DNA from: Patiria miniata
Lineage: Eukaryota; Echinodermata; Asteroidea; Valvatida; Asterinidae
Length of the DNA: 64,000 nt
Reading direction: 5' to 3'
Assembly (NCBI RefSeq): GCF_015706575.1
Contig: NW_024037047.1
Coordinates: 7,258,632-7,322,631, forward strand
The stretch's first letter is position 1, and each line of letters begins with the position of its first letter. Made by a program: the position numbers and the translations under genes. Below the pieces are notes generated by a model. The model did not search any database. It saw only the letters and a list, made by a program, of their open reading frames with translations, and was not told where the DNA came from. Of the stretch, positions 32,644 to 42,504 are shown piece by piece.

Positions 32644-35600
32644 ATGAGTCAAGAGAATACTTCGAGTATTGAGAGTGAACTGCAGAAGCTGAGATTAGAT
32701 GCTCAATTTTTGCAATGGGAGAAAGAGTTGATGGCTAAGAAATTAGAAGCCATGAGAGCCAATTATGAGGAACCTTCCCCGGTGGGAAGTATAGACAAAA
32801 AGAGCCAAGAACAGGGGCTAGTGCGGATCGATTCGGAAATCGAGTTCCAGATGCCAAGAGAGAGTTCTGGTTATTTTTCCCAGGGAGGGGCGAGTCCCTC
32901 GGTGACCGCACGGTCGCCTGAAGTTGAACTTGGACCGAGGATGGGAAAAAGAGTGAAGTTTGGGGAAAGTACACCCCTTAAGAGTAGTGGTGTAGGAAGT
33001 ACCCGACCAGAGATTTTAACGGGGAGCAGTGCAATAGAGGAGCTCCAGTCCTTTCTGTTGAGCACGGATAGCACTGTAGAGAACCCGAGTAGGGGAGAAA
33101 CAGTTTCTCCTGAGAAAGTAAATAGAGATTTGCTGAGTTTCGCCCCGAGTTCAGTGGGCACAGGTGCCAACAGTTTGGCAGGTAGTTTAAAGACCTCAGC
33201 AGGGCCCTTAACGCCGACAAGTGAGCCCAAAGTAGTGGCAGAGAAAGAGAGGAGTGTCGAGCGGCCAATTAGTAGACGGCCAAATATCACTCCTGATAGA
33301 TACAATGGCAAGGTGCTATGGAAAGAGTATTTCAGGCACTTCGAGTCTTGCCGGTTGGTGAATCAGTGGAGCGAAGAGCAAGCGGCTAAATATTTGGTAG
33401 CTAGTTTGCAAGGCAATGCCCTAAGATTGTTGGGTGACGTTCCCACTGAAAAGACACAGTCCTACAGTGGTCTGTTGAAGTTGTTAGAACAGAGATTTGG
33501 CTCAGGCCGCCAGAGTGAAAATTACCTTGTCGAGTTGAGGCATCGCCGACAAGGCCCAAAAGAGTCATTGCAAGAGTTAGGCCAAGCCATACAAGAGTTG
33601 ACGGTTAAAGCGTACCCTGACATACAGGAAGAGTCACGTGACCGGTTGGCTAAGAACCATTTTCTAGATGCGGTCGAAAGTAGGTCAACTCGGGAGGGCA
33701 TAAACAGGGCTCGTCCTGAAAATTTAGATGAGGCCATTCGAGCTGCAATAGAAACAGAGAATTTCGAAAAAGTCGAGCAACAGAGAATGCTCGATGGAAA
33801 GCCTCCGAGGTTGGCTAGAGTGTTAGATACCGGGGTGGAACAGAGGATCCACGAATTGGAGAATGGAATGAAAAGTTTGGCTGGACTGTTAACAGAGTTA
33901 ACGAAACAAATCCAGGAAAAGAGTGACCTAGTGGGGAAACCTGCTGACCAGAAGTCACAAAAGAGTGAGCAAAGTGTTAGGAAATGCTTCAATTGTGGGG
34001 AGCGAGGTCACTTTGCGCGAGAGTGCAAGAAACCAAAGAAGAGTAGTCCAAAGCGTGATGGCTGGAAGTGTTTCAATTGCGGAGAGCACGGCCACATTGC
34101 CAGAGACTGTAACAGACCCTCAGGGGGAGAGCCTGGGGCAGGAAAAGTCGAGCCAGCTGCTCGAGGGGCCCGTAGGCACCTCGGAAGTGCTAGAGGGGCA
34201 AAGAGACGATGGAGAGATTGCAAGGGGGCCATAGGAGAGAAGCGGCGAAAGTATGAGGAGGGAAAGGTAATTACGTTACCGAACCCAAATAGTGATGCCC
34301 GCTTTGGTTTGTTTGTAGAGGGTGTAGTGAGAAAAACCAAGTGCCAATTTTTGGTTGACACTGGTGCCACAGATACATTAATTAGTAGCACAGTGTATTA
34401 TGAGATACCCAAGGAACAGAGACCAGTCTTAGAGTCAGACAATGTGAAAGTGAAACAGGTGGATGGAAGTTCCCTGTCGGTGTTAGGAGTCGCCTGGGTC
34501 GAAGTTCAAGTTGGACGAACAACGCACCCAGTCAGGGCGATTTTTACAGAGATGAAGTATCCCGGAATTCTGGGGATGGATTTCTTGTTGCCCACAGGGG
34601 GTAACTTGGATTTCCACACCAAAGAGTGGAGAATAAATGGCGAGAGAATTAAATGCACTAGTAGTGCTGGAGAGCCATTTGTTGGGAGAGTGGTAATTGC
34701 TGAAGCAACCGTGATTCCATCTGGTTCTGAGGCAGTAGTGCCTGGCACTATTGCTCACAGAGGAAAAGAGTGGGCTGGCCCAGCCATAGTGGAACCGCTA
34801 GAGGGGGGCGGAGATTTAGCCCAGAAAGGCTTGGTGTTAGCCAGGTCACTAGTGGAGTCAGGGGACCAAATTGTTCCGTTGCGGCTGTTCAACCCAGGAA
34901 AAGAGAAAAGAGTGGCGCGAAAAGGGACCACTGTGGGATTAATTTCCACCGTGGACCCTGAGACAATAAGAGGTGAGGCACATGAGTCTGAAGAGGCAAA
35001 GGAGGGCTTGCCCCCATATTTGCAAGACTTGTATGCAAGGAGTAGAAACCATGTAGAGACCAATTATCATGGTCAAGTTAAGGAGTGCTTGATAGAGTTT
35101 CAGGATGTTTTCTCCAGCAGTGAGCAGGATATTGGTGCAACTGATGCCGTGAGGCATCACATTGATACTGGAGAAGCGAGACCAATAAAAGAGAGGCCGA
35201 GACGACACCCCGACTGTGTCCAGAGAGAGATACAGAGACAGGTCATTGACCTGGAGAAAAGAGGTGTGATAGAACCCTCGGATAGTCCGTGGGCAGCAAA
35301 TGTAGTGTTGGTAAACAAGAAAGATGGTACCAAGCGTTTCTGTATCGACTACAGAAAGTTAAACGCGGTAACCATCAAAGACGCGTATCCGGTACCTCGC
35401 ATTGACGAGACTCTCGATGCGTTAGGAGGTGCCAAGTGGTTTTCAACACTTGATTTGGCCTCTGGATATTGGCAGGTCGCCTTGGATGACGACGCCAGCC
35501 AGAAGTCATCATTTGTTGTTAGAAATGGTTTGTACAGATGGAAATGTATGCCATTTGGGCTCTGTAATGCCCCGGCTACATTTGAAAGACTAATGGAGAA

Positions 35601-38100
35601 GGTGATGGCAGGACTCCAATGGGAAATCCTGTTGATCTACCTGGATGACATTATTGTCTATGGTAGAACAGTCATAGAGATGATAGATAGGCTCAGGCTT
35701 GTGTTCAATAGATTGAGGAATGCAGGACTGAAGTTAAAGCCAAGCAAATGCCATTTGTTTGAAGAGTCAGTGGCCTATTTAGGGCACATAGTGTCATCCG
35801 AAGGCGTGGCCACGGATCCAAAGAAAGTTGAGGCGGTAGCCAAGTGGCCTGTTCCCAAGAGCGTGAAGGATGTAAGGAGCTTTCTTGGCCTTGCATCCTA
35901 TTACAGAAAGTTCATTCAAGGTTTTGCAGAGATAGCCAGTCCTTTGCATGCCTTGACAGAGAAGTCAAGGGAGTTTGAGTGGAGCGAATCATGCCAAAGT
36001 GCGTTTGATGACCTCAAGAGTAGACTTCAAAGAGCCCCCATTTTGTCCTACCCCATTCCAGAGGGAGACTTCATCCTCGATACTGACGCAAGTGGCGACG
36101 GTATCGGAGCGGTGTTGTCCCAAGTACAAGAGGGAGAAGAGAAAGTGTTGGCGTATGCCAGCCGTAAGTTAACCAGACCAGAGCGAAACTACTGCGTCAC
36201 ACGCAGGGAGTTATTGGCAGTAGTGGTGTACTTAAAGAACTTCAAACAGTTCTTGTACGGTAGGAAAGTCACTGTCAGAACCGACCATAGTGCGTTGAGA
36301 TGGATCCTTAATTTTAAGAATCCGGAAGGACAGATGGCGAGATGGCTTGAGGTGATTTCAGAGTATGACATAGAAGTACAGCATAGAGCTGGAAAGAAGC
36401 ACGGCAACGCGGACGGGTTGTCTAGGCAACCCTGTAGACAATGTGGTCGAGAGGAAGTGACGTCACAAGAGGACAAGACATTGGTTAGAGGCATAGAGGC
36501 CAAACCAAGTGTCCCACTAGAGGCTGTAAGGAAAGCCCAGTTAGAAGATGAGACGATACGTTGGGCCTTAGAGGCCAAGGAAGAGAGCAAAGATCGCCCG
36601 GAGTGGGTAGAGATTTCCCACTTGACGGCGGCCCATAAGACGTATTGGTCCTACTGGGACCAGTTGAGTGTGAGAGAGAAGGTGTTGCATAAAAGGTGGG
36701 AGTCTGATGACGGTAGAGTCGTGATATGGTTACTAGTGTTGCCACAGAGTTTGAGGAAAGAAACCCTGAGGGAGGTGCACGGTGGACTGCTTAGTGGTCA
36801 TTTGGGCATAAAGAAAACCCTTGCCAAAGTAAAGAGAAGATATTTTTGGCCAGGTATGTCCGCAGATGTTCGCTCCTTCATAAGGGGTTGTGACCTCTGT
36901 GCAAGAAGGAAGTCCCCTGCGAAGAAAGGGATTGTACCCTTGCAACAATATAGAGTGGGAGTGCCTGTAGAGAGAGTGGCCATAGATTTGCTCGGGCCAC
37001 TGCCCAAAACAGAGAGTGGGAACCAGTGGATTCTCGTAGTGGGTGATTACTGTACAAAATGGATGGAGGCCTATCCATTGCCTGACGCAACGGCGGGTAC
37101 AGTAGCACTCAAACTGGTGCAAGAGTTCGTGTGTAGATTTGGAGTACCACAAGAACTCCATTCTGATCAGGGCACCAATTTTGAGTCAGAAGTCTTCACA
37201 GAAATGTGCAAGGTCTTAGGAATCACAAAGACAAGAACGACAGCATACAATCCTAAATCGGATGGTATGGTCGAACGGTTTAATAAGACACTAGTGAACA
37301 TGGTGGCTGTGCTGATTGACCCACAGAAGAGGCATAGAGACTGGGATAGATTCCTCCCTTATGCAACCTTTGCGTATAGATGCACCCCACAAGACTCCAC
37401 AGGGGAGTCCCCCAATATAATGATGTTGGGGCGAGAAGTCAGTATACCAGTTGACCTGGTCACCGGTAGTCCAGAGACAGGGTTTGACACTCGGACAGAC
37501 TTTGCAGAAGAGTTGCGAAGAAATTTGCAGAGTGCACATCAGAGGGCTAGAGACTGTCTAGGGAAAAACTCCCAAAGACAGAAGAGAAACTATGACAGAA
37601 GAGCCACCCATAAAGGGTTGAAAGAAGGAGAGTTTGCCTGGCTACACAACCCGGCTAAGAAGAAACAGTTGTCCCCTAAATTGCAGTTGAGATGGGAGGG
37701 ACCGTGGCTAATAGTTAGGAGATTGTCAGATGTGACCTTCCGAATACAGATACGGAAAGGGGGAAAAATGAAAGTGGTGCATTCTGACAGACTGAAGCCA
37801 TACCAGGGTGAGAAACTGGTACCCTGGAGTCACTCTCCAAAAGCATGTGAAGAAGCTCCTCAGATTGATAAAGCAGGAGAAAACCCTCCAGTCGAAGTGA
37901 CAGAAGAGACTCCTCATGTTGAGGAAACAGAGAAAACAGAGATAACAGAGCAAATAGAGCAAGAAGAACCGGAAATAGAAGCTCCGGTAGAAAATGGGGA
38001 TGTTCAGATAGAGGTTGACCCCATCAGAGTGCCAGAGAGGACCAGTATGTCTCGGAGGAACCCGAGGAGAGAGCATCGCCTGCCGGTAAGATACCGATAG
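32644..38100 (+). CDS. Gag-Pol polyprotein of Ty3/gypsy retrotransposon
   Basis: 1818 residues in one frame, with no frameshift between gag and pol. In order: coiled N-terminus (1-60); low-complexity linker; Gag capsid-like region (about 215-370); two CCHC zinc knuckles starting at C448 and C476 for RNA packaging; aspartic protease with DTGA (D572) and GILGMDF; reverse transcriptase with YLDD at 999-1002; RNase H with TDAS (catalytic Asp about 1148); integrase with an HHCC zinc domain from H1379 and a D1448-D1508-E1544 triad (35-residue D-E spacing); and a GPY/F-like C-terminal module (GPWLIVRRL) with no chromodomain. An acidic tail of about 80 residues follows. The ATG at 32644 lies 100 bases after the primer site and opens the only frame. 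All key residues are intact. It is not an endogenous retrovirus in the strict sense: no envelope features are seen. Confidence 0.97.
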   Translation: MSQENTSSIESELQKLRLDAQFLQWEKELMAKKLEAMRANYEEPSPVGSIDKKSQEQGLVRIDSEIEFQMPRESSGYFSQGGASPSVTARSPEVELGPRMGKRVKFGESTPLKSSGVGSTRPEILTGSSAIEELQSFLLSTDSTVENPSRGETVSPEKVNRDLLSFAPSSVGTGANSLAGSLKTSAGPLTPTSEPKVVAEKERSVERPISRRPNITPDRYNGKVLWKEYFRHFESCRLVNQWSEEQAAKYLVASLQGNALRLLGDVPTEKTQSYSGLLKLLEQRFGSGRQSENYLVELRHRRQGPKESLQELGQAIQELTVKAYPDIQEESRDRLAKNHFLDAVESRSTREGINRARPENLDEAIRAAIETENFEKVEQQRMLDGKPPRLARVLDTGVEQRIHELENGMKSLAGLLTELTKQIQEKSDLVGKPADQKSQKSEQSVRKCFNCGERGHFARECKKPKKSSPKRDGWKCFNCGEHGHIARDCNRPSGGEPGAGKVEPAARGARRHLGSARGAKRRWRDCKGAIGEKRRKYEEGKVITLPNPNSDARFGLFVEGVVRKTKCQFLVDTGATDTLISSTVYYEIPKEQRPVLESDNVKVKQVDGSSLSVLGVAWVEVQVGRTTHPVRAIFTEMKYPGILGMDFLLPTGGNLDFHTKEWRINGERIKCTSSAGEPFVGRVVIAEATVIPSGSEAVVPGTIAHRGKEWAGPAIVEPLEGGGDLAQKGLVLARSLVESGDQIVPLRLFNPGKEKRVARKGTTVGLISTVDPETIRGEAHESEEAKEGLPPYLQDLYARSRNHVETNYHGQVKECLIEFQDVFSSSEQDIGATDAVRHHIDTGEARPIKERPRRHPDCVQREIQRQVIDLEKRGVIEPSDSPWAANVVLVNKKDGTKRFCIDYRKLNAVTIKDAYPVPRIDETLDALGGAKWFSTLDLASGYWQVALDDDASQKSSFVVRNGLYRWKCMPFGLCNAPATFERLMEKVMAGLQWEILLIYLDDIIVYGRTVIEMIDRLRLVFNRLRNAGLKLKPSKCHLFEESVAYLGHIVSSEGVATDPKKVEAVAKWPVPKSVKDVRSFLGLASYYRKFIQGFAEIASPLHALTEKSREFEWSESCQSAFDDLKSRLQRAPILSYPIPEGDFILDTDASGDGIGAVLSQVQEGEEKVLAYASRKLTRPERNYCVTRRELLAVVVYLKNFKQFLYGRKVTVRTDHSALRWILNFKNPEGQMARWLEVISEYDIEVQHRAGKKHGNADGLSRQPCRQCGREEVTSQEDKTLVRGIEAKPSVPLEAVRKAQLEDETIRWALEAKEESKDRPEWVEISHLTAAHKTYWSYWDQLSVREKVLHKRWESDDGRVVIWLLVLPQSLRKETLREVHGGLLSGHLGIKKTLAKVKRRYFWPGMSADVRSFIRGCDLCARRKSPAKKGIVPLQQYRVGVPVERVAIDLLGPLPKTESGNQWILVVGDYCTKWMEAYPLPDATAGTVALKLVQEFVCRFGVPQELHSDQGTNFESEVFTEMCKVLGITKTRTTAYNPKSDGMVERFNKTLVNMVAVLIDPQKRHRDWDRFLPYATFAYRCTPQDSTGESPNIMMLGREVSIPVDLVTGSPETGFDTRTDFAEELRRNLQSAHQRARDCLGKNSQRQKRNYDRRATHKGLKEGEFAWLHNPAKKKQLSPKLQLRWEGPWLIVRRLSDVTFRIQIRKGGKMKVVHSDRLKPYQGEKLVPWSHSPKACEEAPQIDKAGENPPVEVTEETPHVEETEKTEITEQIEQEEPEIEAPVENGDVQIEVDPIRVPERTSMSRRNPRREHRLPVRYR

Positions 38101-38132
38101 AGTGGCAGACTTTGATAAAGATGTAGATGTGG

Positions 38133-38171
38133 TAGTAACAGTTTTGTTTTTGTTTTTGTTCTTGGTTACAG
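38133..38171 (+). promoter_or_regulatory. Predicted 3' splice site before the zinc-finger ORF
   Basis: TAGTAAC at 38133-38139 is a near-consensus branch site. It is followed by a T-rich tract (38141-38166) and TTACAG with AG at 38170-38171. The exon would begin AGCC directly before ATGATG. The placement four bases before the start codon is what a spliced subgenomic mRNA would need. The matching donor was not identified: candidates in U5 or the leader (for example CTG|GTAATC near 32334) are weak. Confidence 0.6.
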
Positions 38172-38175
38172 AGCC

Positions 38176-38904
38176 ATGATGTCAAGCAGAAAGAGAAAGG
38201 CCAAGGAATTCAAGTGCCGAGAGTGTAGGGAGGTGTTCTCACAGGGAGACTCCCTATGGGACCACATCAGAGGGGCACATGGGCCGATTGAGTACCTCCA
38301 TTGCCTACGGTGTAGATACAGAGCTACAGCCAAGCACACGCTCCAGAGGCACTACGAGAAATTCCACGGTGAGCACCGGGACGAGGCGGCAGCCATAAAG
38401 CCTCAGCTGGAAAGGCCAGCTGAAGATTTCCAACTTCGCAGAGTTGAAGCCAGAGGCGGAGAAGGGTCCGAAGAGGACCGAGCGCAGATAACAGAAGAGG
38501 AAGTGGCGGTGCTGTCACTGTCCCCCTGCCCCATTTCTGCCTTGTTGGCAATACCAGAGCCACAGGAAACTTCAGCTCCAGTCAAAATAGCCCCACCTCT
38601 CGGAGGGAAACCTCGAGGCATGTTGGCCATGCAACCGCCAGCACCCCCCTCTCCGACCTCCACACACTCATCTATGCCACCCCTAGAAGAGATGACCCCC
38701 TCCCCCTCCCGAAGTGGTCGTGACTCACCTCCGTTGAAGATGAGGAGACTCGTCACAATCCGAGTAAGGACGACCACCGAAGTGATCTACCGCAACAGGG
38801 TCGTTAAGAGAAACGACGAGGTCATCGAGCATCTGCGAGAGACAGAGCTGGACGCTGCACTGGATGATCCTCAGGAAGACGGGACCCAACTAGCAAGTCC
38901 TTAG
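38176..38904 (+). CDS. C2H2 zinc-finger protein, retrotransposon third ORF
   Basis: 242 residues, separated from the Gag-Pol stop by 75 bases, in the place where env lies in retroviruses. The N-terminus is basic (RKRKAK), a possible nuclear signal. Two C2H2 fingers follow: C14, C17, H30, H35 and C43, C46, H59, H64, each with C-x2-C-x12-H-x4-H spacing. Residues about 120-185 are proline- and serine-rich, and the C-terminal 50 residues are charged (a VTIRVRTTTEVIYRN stretch, then acidic). There is no signal peptide or membrane segment, so it is not an envelope. Two tandem ATGs start it. Expression is probably by splicing. A role in binding nucleic acid, such as control of LTR transcription, genome packaging or targeting, is inference. 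It may have been captured from a host gene. Confidence 0.85.
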   Translation: MMSSRKRKAKEFKCRECREVFSQGDSLWDHIRGAHGPIEYLHCLRCRYRATAKHTLQRHYEKFHGEHRDEAAAIKPQLERPAEDFQLRRVEARGGEGSEEDRAQITEEEVAVLSLSPCPISALLAIPEPQETSAPVKIAPPLGGKPRGMLAMQPPAPPSPTSTHSSMPPLEEMTPSPSRSGRDSPPLKMRRLVTIRVRTTTEVIYRNRVVKRNDEVIEHLRETELDAALDDPQEDGTQLASP

Positions 38905-39290
38905 GGCCAGTTAAAGTTTATCTAGTGTTAGTAGTTGTTTTTAGTTTTAACAGTTAAAAGAAGTTTTGTCGGTGCTATTTAGTGTGTAAAAGAGAAGTTA
39001 TTTTATCTTTAAAGTTTTAAAATCAGTGATTATTGCCTACATCTTGTTTGAAAAGAAATCCGTCCATTTGTTAAAATGATTCCCAGTTAATTTTGGATAC
39101 TATTCGAGTTTAAGTGTGATTTTCCATCTGTCTTATCCCTAAAATTATCTGCATAAATTGTAATCTGTTGATACAAAACATTTCCTTGTATAAAAAGAAA
39201 AACAATCAGGAAAAGTGCTTTTATCTTTGCCGAGGATTCATGATTTCTAAATAAATTGTGTGGTTCAAATTCATTGTAAGGAAAACTTTA
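38905..39290. other. Retrotransposon 3' untranslated region, unique part
   Basis: AT-rich sequence between the zinc-finger stop and the tandem repeats. No open frame and no obvious signal apart from T/A-rich runs. Confidence 0.5.
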
Positions 39291-39600
39291 CCATGTATAA
39301 GCTAAGTTTTGTATAAAGAAAAACAAAGACTTAGTTTTGTGTAAAGAAAAACATAACATTAGTTTTGTGTAAAGGAAAACATAAGATTAATGCTGTATAA
39401 AGGAAAACATAAGCTTCATTCTGTGCCAAAGAAACACATAGTTTGGTTTTTGTGTAACTGAAAAACATTAAGTTTATTTTTGTATAAAGGAACACATAAG
39501 TTTAGTTTTTGTATAAAGGAACACATAAGTTTGGTTTTGTATAAAGAGAAATCATAAGTTTAGTTTTCTATAACGAAAAACATAAGAGTGAATTTTACGT
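39291..39600. repeat. Imperfect tandem repeats in retrotransposon 3' region
   Basis: About nine units of roughly 30-36 bases, with consensus near 'agttttgtgtaaaggaaaac' followed by 'ataag'. Units vary in length and sequence. The A/G-rich 'aaaggaaaac' cores are the only purine-rich runs between the last ORF and the 3' LTR. Confidence 0.8.
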
Positions 39601-39633
39601 GAAGTTTAAAAAGCTTGTGCATATTTAATTAGC

Positions 39634-39746
39634 TAGACTGGTGCCGGTCACCCATCTCGTGACTGGGTTCGAGCTGGTTTGGACTGGGACAGTCCAAGCT
39701 CTGCTCGGGCCTGTGTGGCGTGATGGGGTGGGCCGACACCAGTCTA
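39634..39746. repeat. Inverted repeat spanning the 3' LTR boundary
   Basis: 39634-39656 (TAGACTGGTGCCGGTCACCC) pairs with 39722-39746, which lies inside U3 and ends GGGCCGACACCAGTCTA; about 20 of 24 positions are complementary. A smaller hairpin, GGACTGGGACAGTCC, sits between the arms. The 3' LTR starts at 39714, within the loop side. No polypurine tract is present next to it. Confidence 0.7.
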
Positions 39747-40938
39747 ATTCCCCTTATTTGGTAGTGTTTACTTGTAATTTCTTGGCAAGGAAGTCAGGTC
39801 GTGTCAGCGGACAATGTCTCGTGGTTTTGGCGGGAGTGGCCGCCAATCGGAGCGCGCTCGCTGTTGCTGGGCGGGGCGAGGCAGGCCGTGACCGCACTGC
39901 GATCTGTGTTTCCTGTACCCGCGTATGCGTGATTGGTGTTACCGGGCAGAGGTGAAGGGTTGGCGGCCAATCACGGCGTGATTGGGCGTGGCCCCGCTAC
40001 CCTTGCCGTGGTACTTGAGCGCATGGTCGGCCGGGCGTGAGTCAGTTCAATTAGTTCAGTTGGTTCAGTTGCGTGAGTTGCGTAAGTTGTTCCTCAGTTC
40101 TGTGAATGGAGCGGGTTCAGTAGTAGTGTACAAGTGAAATTGCCATTGTCCGTGACGAAGCTAGCGTTTGCTTTGGCGAGGCCGTGTGTGGTGCAGTGTA
40201 CCGGTGTTGACGCTGTTTCGGCCTGACTTCTCGTACCGTGCTTGAGCGATTGTACGGAGCGCAGAGCCCCGTGGTGTGACCCAGTTAGCCTGGTAGGACC
40301 GAATTGCTTTATCGTGTAATTCAGTGCATTTTTGTACCATTGTTGCAGTTGAGTGTTTGACTTACAGAGTAGGGTGACTAAGTACAGGCATAAGGATTGT
40401 TGTCGTGGGTTCACGGAGACGTGCGATAACATAGAGGGTCGACCCAGAGGTTGACATAGAGGCCTGGGAGGAATAGTCACAGGTAGTCAATAACTGTACT
40501 CGGTCAAGTTTATTGTCACACGGGTTTTGTCGTATACTGATCAGCTAAGGCGCTCAAACTTATACAATCATAACAATCCAACGATAATAACCTTATAAAT
40601 CAAAGAGTTCCCAATCAAGCCAGAATTGTCCGTGATTAAATAAACCAATCATTTCCTTTCCACAAAGAGAATTGTGTATCCCAGTGTCCAATATTTCTGC
40701 AGTTTCTTCGTCTGTTTGTTCTGTTCTGTACTAGAGTAACAGGGCCTGGTAATCAGTATCCAACTGGGCGGTATATTTCCACCAAAACGAGCTTGCATCC
40801 CTGGGCCTAGAGGCTGCTCGAAAACTTCCCTAGGTTCGAGGCAGAAAACATAGTTTGGGGTTAGGGGAACTTTCACCTCAGTCGGTGAATGCCTTCCCTG
40901 ACCTCTGGTTTCAATTGACCTCGGGAGATTCCGCCACA
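39714..40938 (+). repeat. 3' LTR (1225 bp)
   Basis: The same length as the 5' LTR and identical to it in every stretch compared. TATAAAT is at 40594-40600 and AATAAA at 40639-40644; here the latter should direct polyadenylation of the element. Followed by GTAC (40939-40942). Confidence 0.95.
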
Positions 40939-41723
40939 GTACTATAAAGGCTACTAATGCAAATAGTACGCCATAATAAAAGTTGAAAAACAATAACCTA
41001 TACCCTTTTTTTAAAATATAATTCCAGGGGACAAGGGCAGAATCAGTCTGTTCTGAGTTCACATAATCCCGTGGATGAAAAAAAAACCCGCATACACATT
41101 TTCTTTCTTCCGAATAATGTTCAAGCTAAAATGACTGAGTTTCTTACCTTGTTTGTTGAGATTTTGCTGTGCGTGAACCTCAGCTATGGCAAAAAATGAA
41201 GTGTATATATCAATCGCACGTTACGCAGTGCACGGGCAACAAACATATAATGGAGTTCCGGCAAGTTTCGGCAACTCCAGACAACATCGGGCAGACCAAG
41301 ATCAATGTCTAGGGTTCTCCAAACCTCGGCATATTTTCGGCTTCGGCTTCTGGAGCCTGTTTTAGGCTCCTGGTTTGTTGGTTTTCGATCAATGAATTGT
41401 CCACATCCTGCTTCGGGAATGTTAAATTCACACAAAGTATTCGCCACGATGGAGAGAAGGTTCATTTGGTTTGGACAAGTCGGAATAGTTTGAAGTAGGC
41501 GATGAAGTCGCCGAAGCTGGGAAGACAGAGCCGAGTTTTCGCAAACTACTGATCATCAACCGTTGCTAGTTCGCCAGAGAGCCACATATACTGCAAGTCA
41601 AATGTGTCAAATGCGCTTTTGAAGTAAGTGAGCAAAGTTCAAGCTAGACTCAGTTAATGTCACAGTTTATCGCAGTTTGAATACCATTTTCTGCACGATG
41701 ATTGATCGATTGACTAGTGCATA

Positions 41724-42500
41724 TGTGGGAGTCCCGATATAACAGGACACCGCCATTGTGTATGGCGTGTTTATCGTTTATCTCCATGACACCGCGCGCT
41801 ATTGCGTGCGGAGGGACTGTCCCTGAATGAGAAATAATTTTGCGGAGAGCTCGAGTGGGCAATCGATGAGAAATTCAGACACATGTAGGAGAATGCTGTA
41901 CGCTAATGTCACTGTCATGAACTCAGGAATGATAACCCTGCTTCCTATAATTTCGGGGGACTTAAGTTCCATCCAGGAAGTGAGTATTTATTAAGCTAAG
42001 ATACATAGACCCACTTTACAGCTTTTTTTGTGTAAAGTTTGCAGCCACGTGAGGTATAACATGAAACTTTCTGCGTAGGCCACATGTACATGTACATGTG
42101 TTTAACCATGTAGTTCTATGTGTTTTTCACAGTACCGAATGTTCACCACTCCATGTACATGCATTGAGACATCCTAACATTTTGGACTGACTGACCCTGG
42201 GGTAAGGTTTTATATATATTTATTATTATTTTTGAAGACGATTATTGAACTAAGAGTGTGTCTAGAACCCAGATATTATTATGAAACTGTGTATTATGTA
42301 ATAAATAGGCAATACTTATTTTTTTTGTTACAGGGTTTTGTTTTGGGGTTTTCTATTCCTACCTCTATGATTGACGTACCAAGCATCCGATTGGTAATAA
42401 ACCGTGGTGATCGAGAAGTGATTGACTGGTGTCCAGTTTCATCCGTGTTTAATCAAGGACGGACCCCAGCCCTAGACTTATAATAGGGTAGACCACCACA
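41724..42500. mobile_element. Solo LTR, 777 bp
   Basis: Begins TGTGGGAGTC and ends CCACCACA (TGTGG/CCACA pair), flanked by CATA at 41720-41723 and 42501-42504. Copy 1 has the empty site GTGCATATACCAGCC near 20498. Inside are a TATATAT stretch (about 42209) and AATAAA (about 42299). It is unrelated in sequence to the LTR at 31300. No coding remains. Confidence 0.8.
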
Positions 42501-42504
42501 CATA

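Larger units (their letters stand above)
31300..40938 (+). mobile_element. Complete Ty3/gypsy LTR retrotransposon with third ORF
   Basis: A 9639-bp element made of a 1225-bp LTR, tRNA-Leu primer site, single Gag-Pol frame (32644-38100), C2H2 zinc-finger ORF (38176-38904), a tandem-repeat-rich 3' region and a 1225-bp LTR, flanked by GTAC. Domain order (protease, reverse transcriptase, RNase H, integrase) is that of Ty3/gypsy. Every catalytic motif I could check is present and no frame is broken. I saw no difference between the LTRs in the stretches compared, so insertion is recent and the copy may still be mobile. It inserted into duplication copy 2 after that duplication, since copy 1 is empty at the site. 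Confidence 0.95.

Noticed and set aside
32735..37539. Numerous minus-strand frames of 60-156 codons across Gag-Pol
   Set aside because: Antisense shadows of a long coding region with biased codons; none shows a domain.
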